A stretch of DNA of 64,000 nt, taken from assembly GCA_964418255.1 (NCBI GenBank), contig CAYQKV010000010.1:1-64000 (forward strand), written 5' to 3'. The notes under the pieces are model-generated. The model made no database searches. It saw nothing but the letters and a program-made list of their open reading frames with translations, and had not been told where the DNA came from. The stretch is from CAG-1782 sp964418255. GTDB taxonomy: Bacteria; Bacillota; Clostridia; Christensenellales; DTU072. The position numbers and the translations under genes were made by a program. Shown piece by piece: positions 23,471-31,110 of this stretch (the first letter of the stretch is position 1; each line of letters begins with the position of its first letter).

Positions 23471-25543
23471 ATTGCCATAGGCAAAGAATATCAAATAACG
23501 GATACCTACGACGGCTATTCGTACAGCTATTTCAACGACACCAAAATGACGAACGAGGATTATCAATCTCTTGCCGAAAAGTACGAAAAGTCCATACCCG
23601 CCGTCTGTCGGGAAATACAAATAAGCAATCTCAATCTGAGCGCCAATGCCGCGCAATTCTATTCGCAGTACATCAATACCGTAATACCCGCAAGTCCCGT
23701 TTTGACGTTAATCGCCGGCAGAATGCCCGAAGCAAACGACGAAATCGCCGTAACCGACTTTTTATACGACGCTTTCAAATCAAAGGAAAGCAAATTTACG
23801 TATACCAAAAACGGTCAAAAGGTTGCCCTTACTATAAATAGTCCGCAGGACATTTTGTATAGCGCGCAAAATCCGGTGACCGTTCGCAATAACGACGACG
23901 AATATAAAATAGTCGGCGTGTTCAAGGGCAACACCGTCGCGTCCGATTATCAATCGCTCAAAGAAAAAGCCGACAACAACGAATATCTCGAAAATATGGG
24001 ATTCGGCGAGTACCTATGGTATGAAGAGAGCCGCATAGGTATGTACTCGACGATAGCCGTCACGCCGTCTCTGTTTGCCGAGTTAAAAAATCTGAGCGGC
24101 GGCAGCGTGAGCGCAAGCAAATACTTTAGGTACAGCGACAATGCTCCGTATCTTGCTTTCGATAAAGACGATTACGTCAATTTTTATTATTTAGCCGCCT
24201 ACGACGGCAATAAACTTCCCGTATACGGTTTAGGCGGAAACCTGATAACCAACGTCGGCAACGGCGAAATCGCGTTAAGTTACAACCTGGTCGCGTCTTA
24301 TTTCTGCCGTAGATTTAATGCGTTTCAAAGCGAGCTTGAAAATGATGAAGAGTATCAAAATACGTTGTATGCCAAGCTCCAAGAATTGCAAGAAACATAT
24401 AAAAGCGAGCACGCATATCCGCAAGAAAGCGATTTTGAAGATATTGACGGCAATGTCGATTATGACGCATACAACGCCGCAATCGAAATTTGGAATGAAA
24501 ATTGCGACGAATACGTAAGCGATACGATTGTATCTTTCCGCCGCGATTACGCGTATTTACAACTTGTTAAGCAATATGAAACCGCCGCGGAAACAGCGTA
24601 TAGAGCGAAAAATCCCGAACCGACAAACGGTCAATCGTCGGAACACAACGCCTGGGAAAACGGACTATACGACGCGCTGTACAATGCGAATCCCATTCGA
24701 CAGCTCGATAATATAAGCCGCGACTATGACGGCAACTACACTCTTTCCGATTTTCAAGCGGTGTTCGCCGACGTAGTCAACCTGTTCGACGAACTCGGTT
24801 TGGAGTTGGGACTTACTATTTACGACGACACCACGTCCGAGACAAGCGTCGCTCTCGTCGGGTACTATGAACGTACGGACAGCGATACTATGTATTTAGG
24901 CGCCGACCTGTACGAAAACTTCTTCCGGGCAGATAACGATTACTATCAATCCGATACCAAGTACGAAGAACCGCAAGACGCGTATATCGACTACGTGTAC
25001 GTCCCGTACGACGGCTCGACGTCGCGCATAAACAGTATTCTGGATTTGCACGGCAAACTGAATAATGACGATTCCGCTTTATGTATTAAAAACACTGTAA
25101 ACCAACAGCTCGACACCGTAATAAATATGGCGTCCGTGCTGGAAATCAGCTTTATCATTGCAGGCGCGGTGTTTGCGTTGTTTGCATTTCTGTTGATGTT
25201 CAATTTTATTTCGGCGTCCATTACCGCCAAAAAGAAGGACATAGGCATTCTTCGCGCAATAGGCGCAAGAACGACCGACGTGTTCAAGATATTCGTTTCC
25301 GAAGCGTTCATAATCGCCGCGATATGTTTTGTAATATCCACGGCTGCGTCTTTCGGATTGTGCGTGCTGCTTAACTCCATAATAATGAACGACGTAGGAC
25401 TAAGCGTCAGCCTGTTCGCATTCGGACCGCTTTCGGTGCTTTGCATCTTGGGCGTCGCGCTTGTTACCGCGCTTGTATCCACGATAATCCCCGTGGCAAT
25501 ATATTCGCGCAAACCGCCTATCGCGAGCATAAGAGCTCTTTAA
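23471..25543 (+). pseudogene. Remainder of the ABC permease, same frame after amber codon
   Basis: The frame continues without another stop from the TAG to 25543. The first ATG is at 23546 but has no ribosome binding site, so independent translation is doubtful. It encodes a large extracellular domain (about 520 residues, rich in Tyr/Asp/Asn) and a C-terminal FtsX-type permease with three helices (LEISFIIAGAVFALFAFLLM and two more). The A-KKKDIGILRAIGARTTDVFK coupling segment is intact. One base change (for example TAG from CAG, AAG or TGG) would restore the fusion. Confidence 0.75.
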
Positions 25544-25608
25544 TCGGTGCTTGTCGGGCTTCGCTTGCGAACCTCGACGTTCTTCGCTTTCATATGTGCA
25601 AAAGCTAA
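25541..25608 (-). repeat. Diverged copy of the tRNA-Arg-linked repeat
   Basis: GTGCTTGTCGGGCTTCGCTTGCGAACC and the following CGACGTTCTTC...CATATG match the first part of the 168-bp units at 28392-28892, and most closely the outermost unit at 28392. It therefore marks the left edge of the AT-rich island while the array at 28392 marks the right edge. Confidence 0.6.
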
Positions 25609-25665
25609 TTCTTTTGAAATAAATTCCCAAAGTTCTTGCTTATCAGAATTTGCAGGTAATGTAGG

Positions 25666-25996
25666 TCATACCTTACTACATATTTGACTTGCAATTCTTA
25701 TTTTGTCCTTATCTATATCATTAAACAGTACATTAAATTGCTTTTCAGTATTGCCTTGGGCGACATTACAAAAGATATTAGGGCCTTCAACTGCTGTACA
25801 TAGTTCGCCGTCCAAATAATTCCAGCGTTGCTCATACAATCTATAAAATTTATATTATCATTCTCTCTATTGCAAGCAGCAAAAAGCCATTGTCTTACAT
25901 ATTCACGAATATACTGAATTTTATGCCGTGTATGTTCTTTTTTATTTATCAAATACACTTTTCAGTTTCTAAAATTTCGCTAAAATTTGTATTCAT
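25666..25996 (-). pseudogene. tcmP: Decayed tcmP (three-Cys-motif partner) gene
   Basis: Conserved TcmP pieces appear in successive frames: MNTNFSEILETEK, then INKKEHTRHKIQYIREYV ... NINFIDCMSNAG, then YLDGELCTAVEGPNIFCN ... NVLFNDIDKDKI, then a stop at 25666-25668. Two single-base frameshifts (near 25950 and near 25815, where one T of an ATTTATTT run seems lost) and a nonsense codon break it. Family members are about 250-350 residues, so the C-terminus is gone. It starts 18 bases after the nuclease gene with GGGGAATAA upstream, so it was part of that operon. Confidence 0.65.
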
Positions 25997-26013
25997 TTAT
26001 TCCCCAAAAATAA

Positions 26014-26724
26014 TTACAAGCTCTTAATTGCGTGTACAACCTTATCTATAAATTTTTCATAATTGTTATAAATTATAGAACTACCAAAATCAAAATTTAA
26101 ATCTGATATAGTCATATCAAATTCGTTATTTAAATAAAACTCTTCATATTCTTTTTTATCAGCAAATGTATGACTTACGTCATTGTTTTGAATATGTACA
26201 ATAAATACAAGCGTTTTAACGGGTGTATGTAAAAATTCATTGACATCGTCTTTTGATAAAACAATATATTTCTTTAAATTATGTTCGTTAATTTTTTCGG
26301 GTTTCGAAATTTCACCACCCTTTTTAAAATAAGGAACACTATCAGGAATTATAAAAATCTGAAAATATGGAATTTTAGCTGAGCGAATATTCGCTGTTTC
26401 GCCAAGCATATTTTCGAAGTAATTATTTGAGTTCTGCTGATAATTGCTCATTACATATTTAACAGCTATGCCCGCAATAGGTTTCTTGCGTTCAGTAATA
26501 GTAATATCGACTGCTTTATCTACATATCTTCCGTTAATTTTCTTTTCTTTACCCGCTTCAAAACCCAACGAATAAACTTTATAATCATTATCGTTTAACC
26601 GCTCTTGCAAATCTTCTGAAATAGCGCCGTGTAAAACGCATAATTTTTTATTACTTCTTGCGCCCGTCTGCAAATAGGTAATAAACGATTTTTTAAGAAT
26701 AGCTAAAAATTGAGAATTGTTCAT
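26014..26724 (-). CDS. Probable type II restriction endonuclease
   Basis: A 236-residue protein encoded directly after, and overlapping by 32 bases, an adenine-specific methyltransferase. KAVDITITERKKPIAGIAVKYVM (about 68-90) has the spacing of a PD-(D/E)xK core (Asp, then a strand ending in xVK), followed by NSNNYFENMLGETANIR. I assign it by partner gene and fold pattern, not by recognised specificity. The ATG at 26724 is preferred to the TTG at 26760 because AAAGGA lies upstream. Base composition is far more AT-rich than the flanks. Confidence 0.65.
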   Translation of the reverse strand: MNNSQFLAILKKSFITYLQTGARSNKKLCVLHGAISEDLQERLNDNDYKVYSLGFEAGKEKKINGRYVDKAVDITITERKKPIAGIAVKYVMSNYQQNSNNYFENMLGETANIRSAKIPYFQIFIIPDSVPYFKKGGEISKPEKINEHNLKKYIVLSKDDVNEFLHTPVKTLVFIVHIQNNDVSHTFADKKEYEEFYLNNEFDMTISDLNFDFGSSIIYNNYEKFIDKVVHAIKSL

Positions 26725-28162
26725 TTTCAAATCCGTTCCTTTGTGAGTATTTATATTCAAGATAATTTTTTAAATCTTTCGACGAGAAAGTATAATAGCC
26801 GCCGCTCTTATATTTTCCAAGCAGAGATATATAGGAAATAAAGTCTTCGCTATATATCATTTCTCTTAATTCAATTTCAGGAACTTCGGTCAAAATGTAA
26901 AGTCCACTATAAACGCCAATGCCCGTATCACATTTTATAAGTTTTAAATCGGATTGCGTTTTAATCAGCGCGTTAATAGAATATTTGCACCGATAAACAT
27001 CGTTTATCCCTTGCGTCCTTCCAAACCCATACCAACCGCTATTTTTTTCTAAACTACGGGCTAACAGCAATTCTTTATGAACTTCAAAGTAATTTTTAAT
27101 TTTTGAATTTGCCGTTAAATCTTCAAATGGAACTAACTTGCCTTTGGTGTAAGGAAAAATACATTTATATTGCTTACCTGTTGACGCTTTTACGATAGGT
27201 ATGGTAAATTCGTCAAAATTAAAGTTACCGATAAAAAAACTGTCGGCAAGAGTAGCAAAACCATTTTTAACGGCGAAATGGTCTTTTGCCGTGTTAAAGT
27301 TTAAAATATTTTTCAATTCTTCTAATCTTTTCTTTTCTGAAAAATAGAAATTATCACATATAAAATAGTCTTCTACACTTAATGTATCTACATAATAAGG
27401 AAAATTATTTTTATCTTCAAACTGATAATAATCTGTTGTTGTGTTTTGACGATTGTTTTTTAAAATCGTAATGGTCGTATATGTGGTTGCGGTAAATGCC
27501 TGAAAATGCTTTAAATCTACTATTTTTTCAAGCAAATTGTTATTTACTAAATGTAAACGCATATATTTACCTGCAAGACTGTTAAAAAACGAACTCGGCG
27601 TTATATAGCCTAACACACCGTTTTCATTAAGCATATTTAAACCGATTTCGTAAAAAACGATATACAAATCGGTCATACCGTTCTGAGCGAAAGAAAATTT
27701 TTTAATGCTGCCAAAGCTAGTGCCTAAATTATGAACTCTTACATAAGGCGGATTTCCTAAAACAAAGTCCATTTTTCCGTTATATTTATTTACCGTCAAA
27801 GTGTCGGCGCAGTTTATGTCCCAAATAACGCTGTTTAAGCCGTACCGACTAACTATATTATTTAGATTTGCGACGCACTTTTTACTTTCGAATTCGTCTA
27901 TTTCGATACCGTGAATATAGGTAGATAATTCTTCCGACAGCGTTTGCCGATTATCACTTATTTTTAAAAACTCTTTACAATATCTATCTACAATGGCAAC
28001 CAAAAATGCTCCATCACCGCAACTATTGTCAATGGCGTGTTTTTTTAATATCGCCTGCCCATGATAGCTTGATAAATCAAGGACGTTATCAACGATAAAT
28101 TCAGGCGTGTAAAATCGCCCATTAAGTTTTTCGGTTGACACCGCTAACGCTTCCGTTTTCAT
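26693..28162 (-). CDS. Type II N6-adenine DNA methyltransferase
   Basis: A 489-residue gamma-type methyltransferase. RFYTPEFIVDNVLDL and DNSCGDGAFLVAIVDRY give the AdoMet site, and VLGNPPYVRVHNLG is catalytic motif IV (NPPY). The C-terminal half is the target-recognition part, as in TaqI/Eco57I-like enzymes. It would protect host DNA from the nuclease encoded next to it. No Shine-Dalgarno site is clear before the ATG. AT-rich composition indicates recent acquisition. Confidence 0.9.
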   Translation of the reverse strand: MKTEALAVSTEKLNGRFYTPEFIVDNVLDLSSYHGQAILKKHAIDNSCGDGAFLVAIVDRYCKEFLKISDNRQTLSEELSTYIHGIEIDEFESKKCVANLNNIVSRYGLNSVIWDINCADTLTVNKYNGKMDFVLGNPPYVRVHNLGTSFGSIKKFSFAQNGMTDLYIVFYEIGLNMLNENGVLGYITPSSFFNSLAGKYMRLHLVNNNLLEKIVDLKHFQAFTATTYTTITILKNNRQNTTTDYYQFEDKNNFPYYVDTLSVEDYFICDNFYFSEKKRLEELKNILNFNTAKDHFAVKNGFATLADSFFIGNFNFDEFTIPIVKASTGKQYKCIFPYTKGKLVPFEDLTANSKIKNYFEVHKELLLARSLEKNSGWYGFGRTQGINDVYRCKYSINALIKTQSDLKLIKCDTGIGVYSGLYILTEVPEIELREMIYSEDFISYISLLGKYKSGGYYTFSSKDLKNYLEYKYSQRNGFENEQFSIFSYS

Positions 28163-28391
28163 ATATACGAATTTATTATATTATACTTGAGCTTTTTTCG
28201 CAATAGTTTGGATTATTCAAAATTGTTTAAAATTTAATTTATGGCGCGGGCACTTGAATGAACAAGCGCGTGGCTACGCCGCGCGGACAAGCTCACGCCT
28301 AAAAGAAAGAAATTGAACGAATCAAAGATATTTGAAACGCCGAGCGGAAAGGGCGTTCGCCGCTAAACCACATTTTAACGCTTTTAAAGCG

Positions 28392-28892
28392 GTGCCCGTC
28401 AGGCTTCGCTTGCGAACCTCGACGTTCTTCACTTCCATATGCTCGAATGCTACAACCTTTGTTGTACATTTTTGGCGCGCCATAGGGGCTAACTCGCATA
28501 TGTCTTTCAAATTTATTTTTTTCCGTCAAGGTCGTTTTCTCTGTGCTCTTTAATCAGTGCTCGTCAGGCTTCGCTTGCGAACCTTGTAGAGGTTCTTCAC
28601 TCCCCTATGCGCAAAAGCTACAACCCTTGTTGTACCTTTTTGGCGCGCCATAGGGGCTAACTCGCATATGTCTTTCAAATTTATTTTTTTCCGTCAAGGT
28701 CGTTTTCTCTGTGCTCTTTAATCAGTGCTCGTCAGGCTTCGCTTGCGAACCTTGTAGAGGTTCTTCACTCCCCTATGCGCAAAAGCTACAACCCTTGTTG
28801 TACCTTTTTGGCGCGCCATAGGGGCTAACTCGCATATGTCTTTCAAATTTATTTTTTTCCGTCAAGGTCGTTTTCTCTACGCTCTTTAGGTG
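28392..28892 (-). repeat. Three tandem 165-168-bp tRNA-end repeats
   Basis: Units begin at 28392, 28557 and 28725; a fourth, diverged one starts at 28893 and runs into the real tRNA-Arg. Units 2 and 3 are almost identical. Each holds, on the minus strand, the last 16 or so bases of tRNA-Arg (CCCCTATGGCGCGCCA at e.g. 28649-28664), a terminator-like hairpin, and then a partial inverse complement of the tRNA end (GCGCATAGGGG ... AGAACCTCT). The stretch 28163-28391 before it has no gene. Confidence 0.75.
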
Positions 28893-28962
28893 GTGCTCGT
28901 TGGGTTTGCCTGTCGACAAACCTGCGAACCTTGTAGAGGTTCTTCGCTTCCCTATGGCGCAC

Positions 28963-28999
28963 AAAAAAAAACCTACAAACCTGAATGGTTTGCAGGGTT
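28963..28999 (-). terminator. Terminator of tRNA-Arg
   Basis: Directly after the CCA end, AACCCTGCAAACC pairs with GGTTTGTAGGTT and is followed by a run of eight T. Beyond it comes TGCGCCATAGGG, the complement of the tRNA acceptor end. Confidence 0.8.
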
Positions 29000-29002
29000 T
29001 TT

Positions 29003-29079
29003 TGGCGCGCCATAGGGGGTTCGAACCTCTAGCCTTTGGTTCCGTAGACCAACGCTCTATCCAGTTGGGCTAATGGCGC
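29003..29079 (-). tRNA. tRNA-Arg(ACG)
   Basis: A 77-base tRNA with encoded GCCA end. The acceptor GCGCCAT pairs with ATGGCGC, the anticodon stem is TTGGT/ACCAA and the loop CTACGGA gives anticodon ACG. The T-arm is AGAGGTTCGAACCCCCT. It borders the repeat array and the restriction-modification island, a typical integration context. Confidence 0.94.
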
Positions 29080-29100
29080 ATTTCTTTATTTGCGCTTTAT

Positions 29101-29129
29101 ATTGTATTGCCTTTTTCTCGAAAAGTCAA
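29101..29129 (-). promoter_or_regulatory. Promoter of tRNA-Arg
   Basis: On the minus strand TTGACT (29129-29124), a 17-bp spacer and TACAAT (29106-29101) lie about 22 bases before the tRNA. Confidence 0.75.
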
Positions 29130-29195
29130 GGTTTTCGCCGTATGTTTTGCCTTTAATTTTTTCCTTCCTTTTTCTTCCCGTATTCACTCCTTGCT

Positions 29196-29278
29196 AAAAA
29201 GGAAAACGCCCGCGCGTTTCGCTTCGGGCGTTCATTTTTCGAAAAGTTCGCCGCGGAAAATTTCCGCGGCAAACTTTT
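29196..29278 (-). terminator. Two terminator hairpins after amt
   Basis: AAGTTTGCCGCGGAAA pairs with TTTCCGCGGCGAACTT (about 29243-29277), and GAACGCCCG pairs with CGGGCGTT (about 29206-29234). Both lie between the amt stop and the tRNA-Arg promoter. The second is followed by TTCCTTTTT on the minus strand. Confidence 0.7.
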
Positions 29279-29283
29279 ATCCT

Positions 29284-31071
29284 TTATTCCACGTCCTGTA
29301 ACGCCGCGTATCCTTCTTCTCCCGTACGCACTTTAACTACGTTCTCCACGTCGTACACGAAAATCTTTCCGTCTCCGATATGTCCCGTATAAAGCGTTTT
29401 CTTCGCCGTTTCGATTACCTCTCTCACCGGCACCTTGCTCACCACTATATCGACCTGAATTTTAGGAAGCAGCGTGGGTTCGACCATAACGCCTCTGTAA
29501 TACTCGGGTTTGCCTTTTTGGGCTCCGCAACCCATTACGTGGGATACCGTCATTCCCGTTATACCTATATTCATCATCGCGTCTTTCAAAGTTTCCAGCA
29601 TACGCTCTTTGCATATGATTTCCACTTTGGTAAACTTCGGCGTGCCCTCTTTCTTTTCCGCTTTTACGGGCGTTTCGTCATAAAACGCAGGCATTTCCTT
29701 TACTTCCACCGCTTCCGCAACGGGCACGTCTCCGGTAACCGCTATCGCTTCGGGATAAGCGATATTTTCCACTGCGGGAACGAAATCGGCGTACGCGCTC
29801 GGAAGTCCGTGTTCGGTAATATCCAAACCTCTCAATTCTTCTTCGGGCGAAACCCTCAATCCTATCGTCTTTTTCAGCGCAAAGAATACAAGGAACATCG
29901 TTACTCCCGTCCAGGCGAGGATACAAACTATTCCGAGAATCTGCACTCCGAGCACTTTCATACCCGCGGCAAAACTCGTACCGTGAATAAGCGCGTATAT
30001 CGGTCCGTCTACTCCTGCGGAAGCCGTAGCGGTAGAGAACAAGCCCGCGGCAATCGTACCCCACACGCCGTTTGCAAAATGCACCGCCACCGCGCCTACG
30101 GGGTCGTCTATATGCAATTTTACGTCCAGCAAAAGCACGACGACGACTACGAGTATACCGCTCACCGCGCCGATAATCGCAGAACCTATAAGGTCGACCG
30201 TATGGCACCCTGCCGTCACCGCCACCAAACCTGCGAGCGAGGCGTTAAGGCACATAGACACGTCGGGTTTTTTATTCTTTATCCAGGTATAAATCATACA
30301 TACCACCGTCGCTACCGCGGGCGCAATCGTCGTGGTAAGGAATATTTGCGCGAGTTGCGTTCCGTCCGTCGCCGCCGCTCCGTTAAAGCCGTACCAACCG
30401 AACCAAAGTATGAACACGCCCAGCGCGCCGATGGGGATATTGTGTCCTGGAAACGCGTTTACCTTCGTAACTTTTCCTTCCGCGTTTCTTATGTATTTTC
30501 CCATACGGGGACCTACCATTATCGCGCCTATAAGCGCGGTAAGTCCGCCTACGGAGTGAATTACCGCCGAGCCGGCAAAGTCTATGAACCCGAGCTTAGT
30601 AAGCCAACCGCCGCCCCATACCCAGTGCGCCTCGATAGGATAAACTATAAGGCTTATCATAAACGAATAAATGCAATAGGACAAAAATTTCGTTCTTTCC
30701 GCCATCGCCCCCGAAACGATTGTCGCCGCCGTCGCGCAGAACACGAGGTTGAATACGAACGTAGACCAGTCATAAGTGTCGAAATTTTTAATTATCCCCG
30801 CCGTAGGCGTTCCGAGAAACCCGCCCAATGCGTCCGCGCCGAGCATTAACCCCGCGCCCAGCAAAATAAACGCCACCGTGCCGATACAGAAGTCCATAAG
30901 GTTCTTCATTATGATGTTACCGGCGTTTTTCGCACGGGTAAAGCCCGTCTCGACCATCGCAAAGCCCGCTTGCATAAAGAACACGAGCGCGGCTCCGATT
31001 AAAAACCATATTCCGAAAGCGGTATCCGTTACCGTCTTCTCAATCAACGCTGTAATGTTTTCGGCTGTCAT
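29284..31071 (-). CDS. amt: Ammonium transporter fused to a PII domain
   Basis: A 595-residue fusion. Residues about 1-420 form an Amt channel with 11 helices (WFLIGAALVFFMQAGFAMVETG, EAHWVWGGGWL, the AHG-type VHFANGVWGT site). Residues about 480-590 are a complete GlnB/PII domain (KFTKVEIICKERMLETLKDA ... GCGAQKGKPEYYRG T-loop ... GKIFVYDVENVVKVRTGEEG). PII normally plugs Amt in trans in response to 2-oxoglutarate and ATP/ADP; here the regulator is tethered. It follows glnN by 40 bases with its own GGAGG, so the two are one operon. Confidence 0.93.
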   Translation of the reverse strand: MTAENITALIEKTVTDTAFGIWFLIGAALVFFMQAGFAMVETGFTRAKNAGNIIMKNLMDFCIGTVAFILLGAGLMLGADALGGFLGTPTAGIIKNFDTYDWSTFVFNLVFCATAATIVSGAMAERTKFLSYCIYSFMISLIVYPIEAHWVWGGGWLTKLGFIDFAGSAVIHSVGGLTALIGAIMVGPRMGKYIRNAEGKVTKVNAFPGHNIPIGALGVFILWFGWYGFNGAAATDGTQLAQIFLTTTIAPAVATVVCMIYTWIKNKKPDVSMCLNASLAGLVAVTAGCHTVDLIGSAIIGAVSGILVVVVVLLLDVKLHIDDPVGAVAVHFANGVWGTIAAGLFSTATASAGVDGPIYALIHGTSFAAGMKVLGVQILGIVCILAWTGVTMFLVFFALKKTIGLRVSPEEELRGLDITEHGLPSAYADFVPAVENIAYPEAIAVTGDVPVAEAVEVKEMPAFYDETPVKAEKKEGTPKFTKVEIICKERMLETLKDAMMNIGITGMTVSHVMGCGAQKGKPEYYRGVMVEPTLLPKIQVDIVVSKVPVREVIETAKKTLYTGHIGDGKIFVYDVENVVKVRTGEEGYAALQDVE

Positions 31072-31110
31072 TTTTCAATCCTCCAAAAATAAGTTTTCCT
31101 CACAACTTCC

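Noticed and set aside
28392..28892. Possible CRISPR array
   Set aside because: The tandem units are 165-168 bp and nearly identical along their whole length, with no short repeat plus unique spacer pattern and no cas genes.
28299..28964. Short minus-strand frames with similar peptides (SPYGAPK-YNKGCS type)
   Set aside because: They are translations of the tRNA-end/terminator repeat units; they lack ribosome sites and shift frame between units.
29380..30849. A 489-codon open frame on the plus strand
   Set aside because: Opposite amt; Arg/Tyr/His-rich composition typical of antisense frames in this genome.
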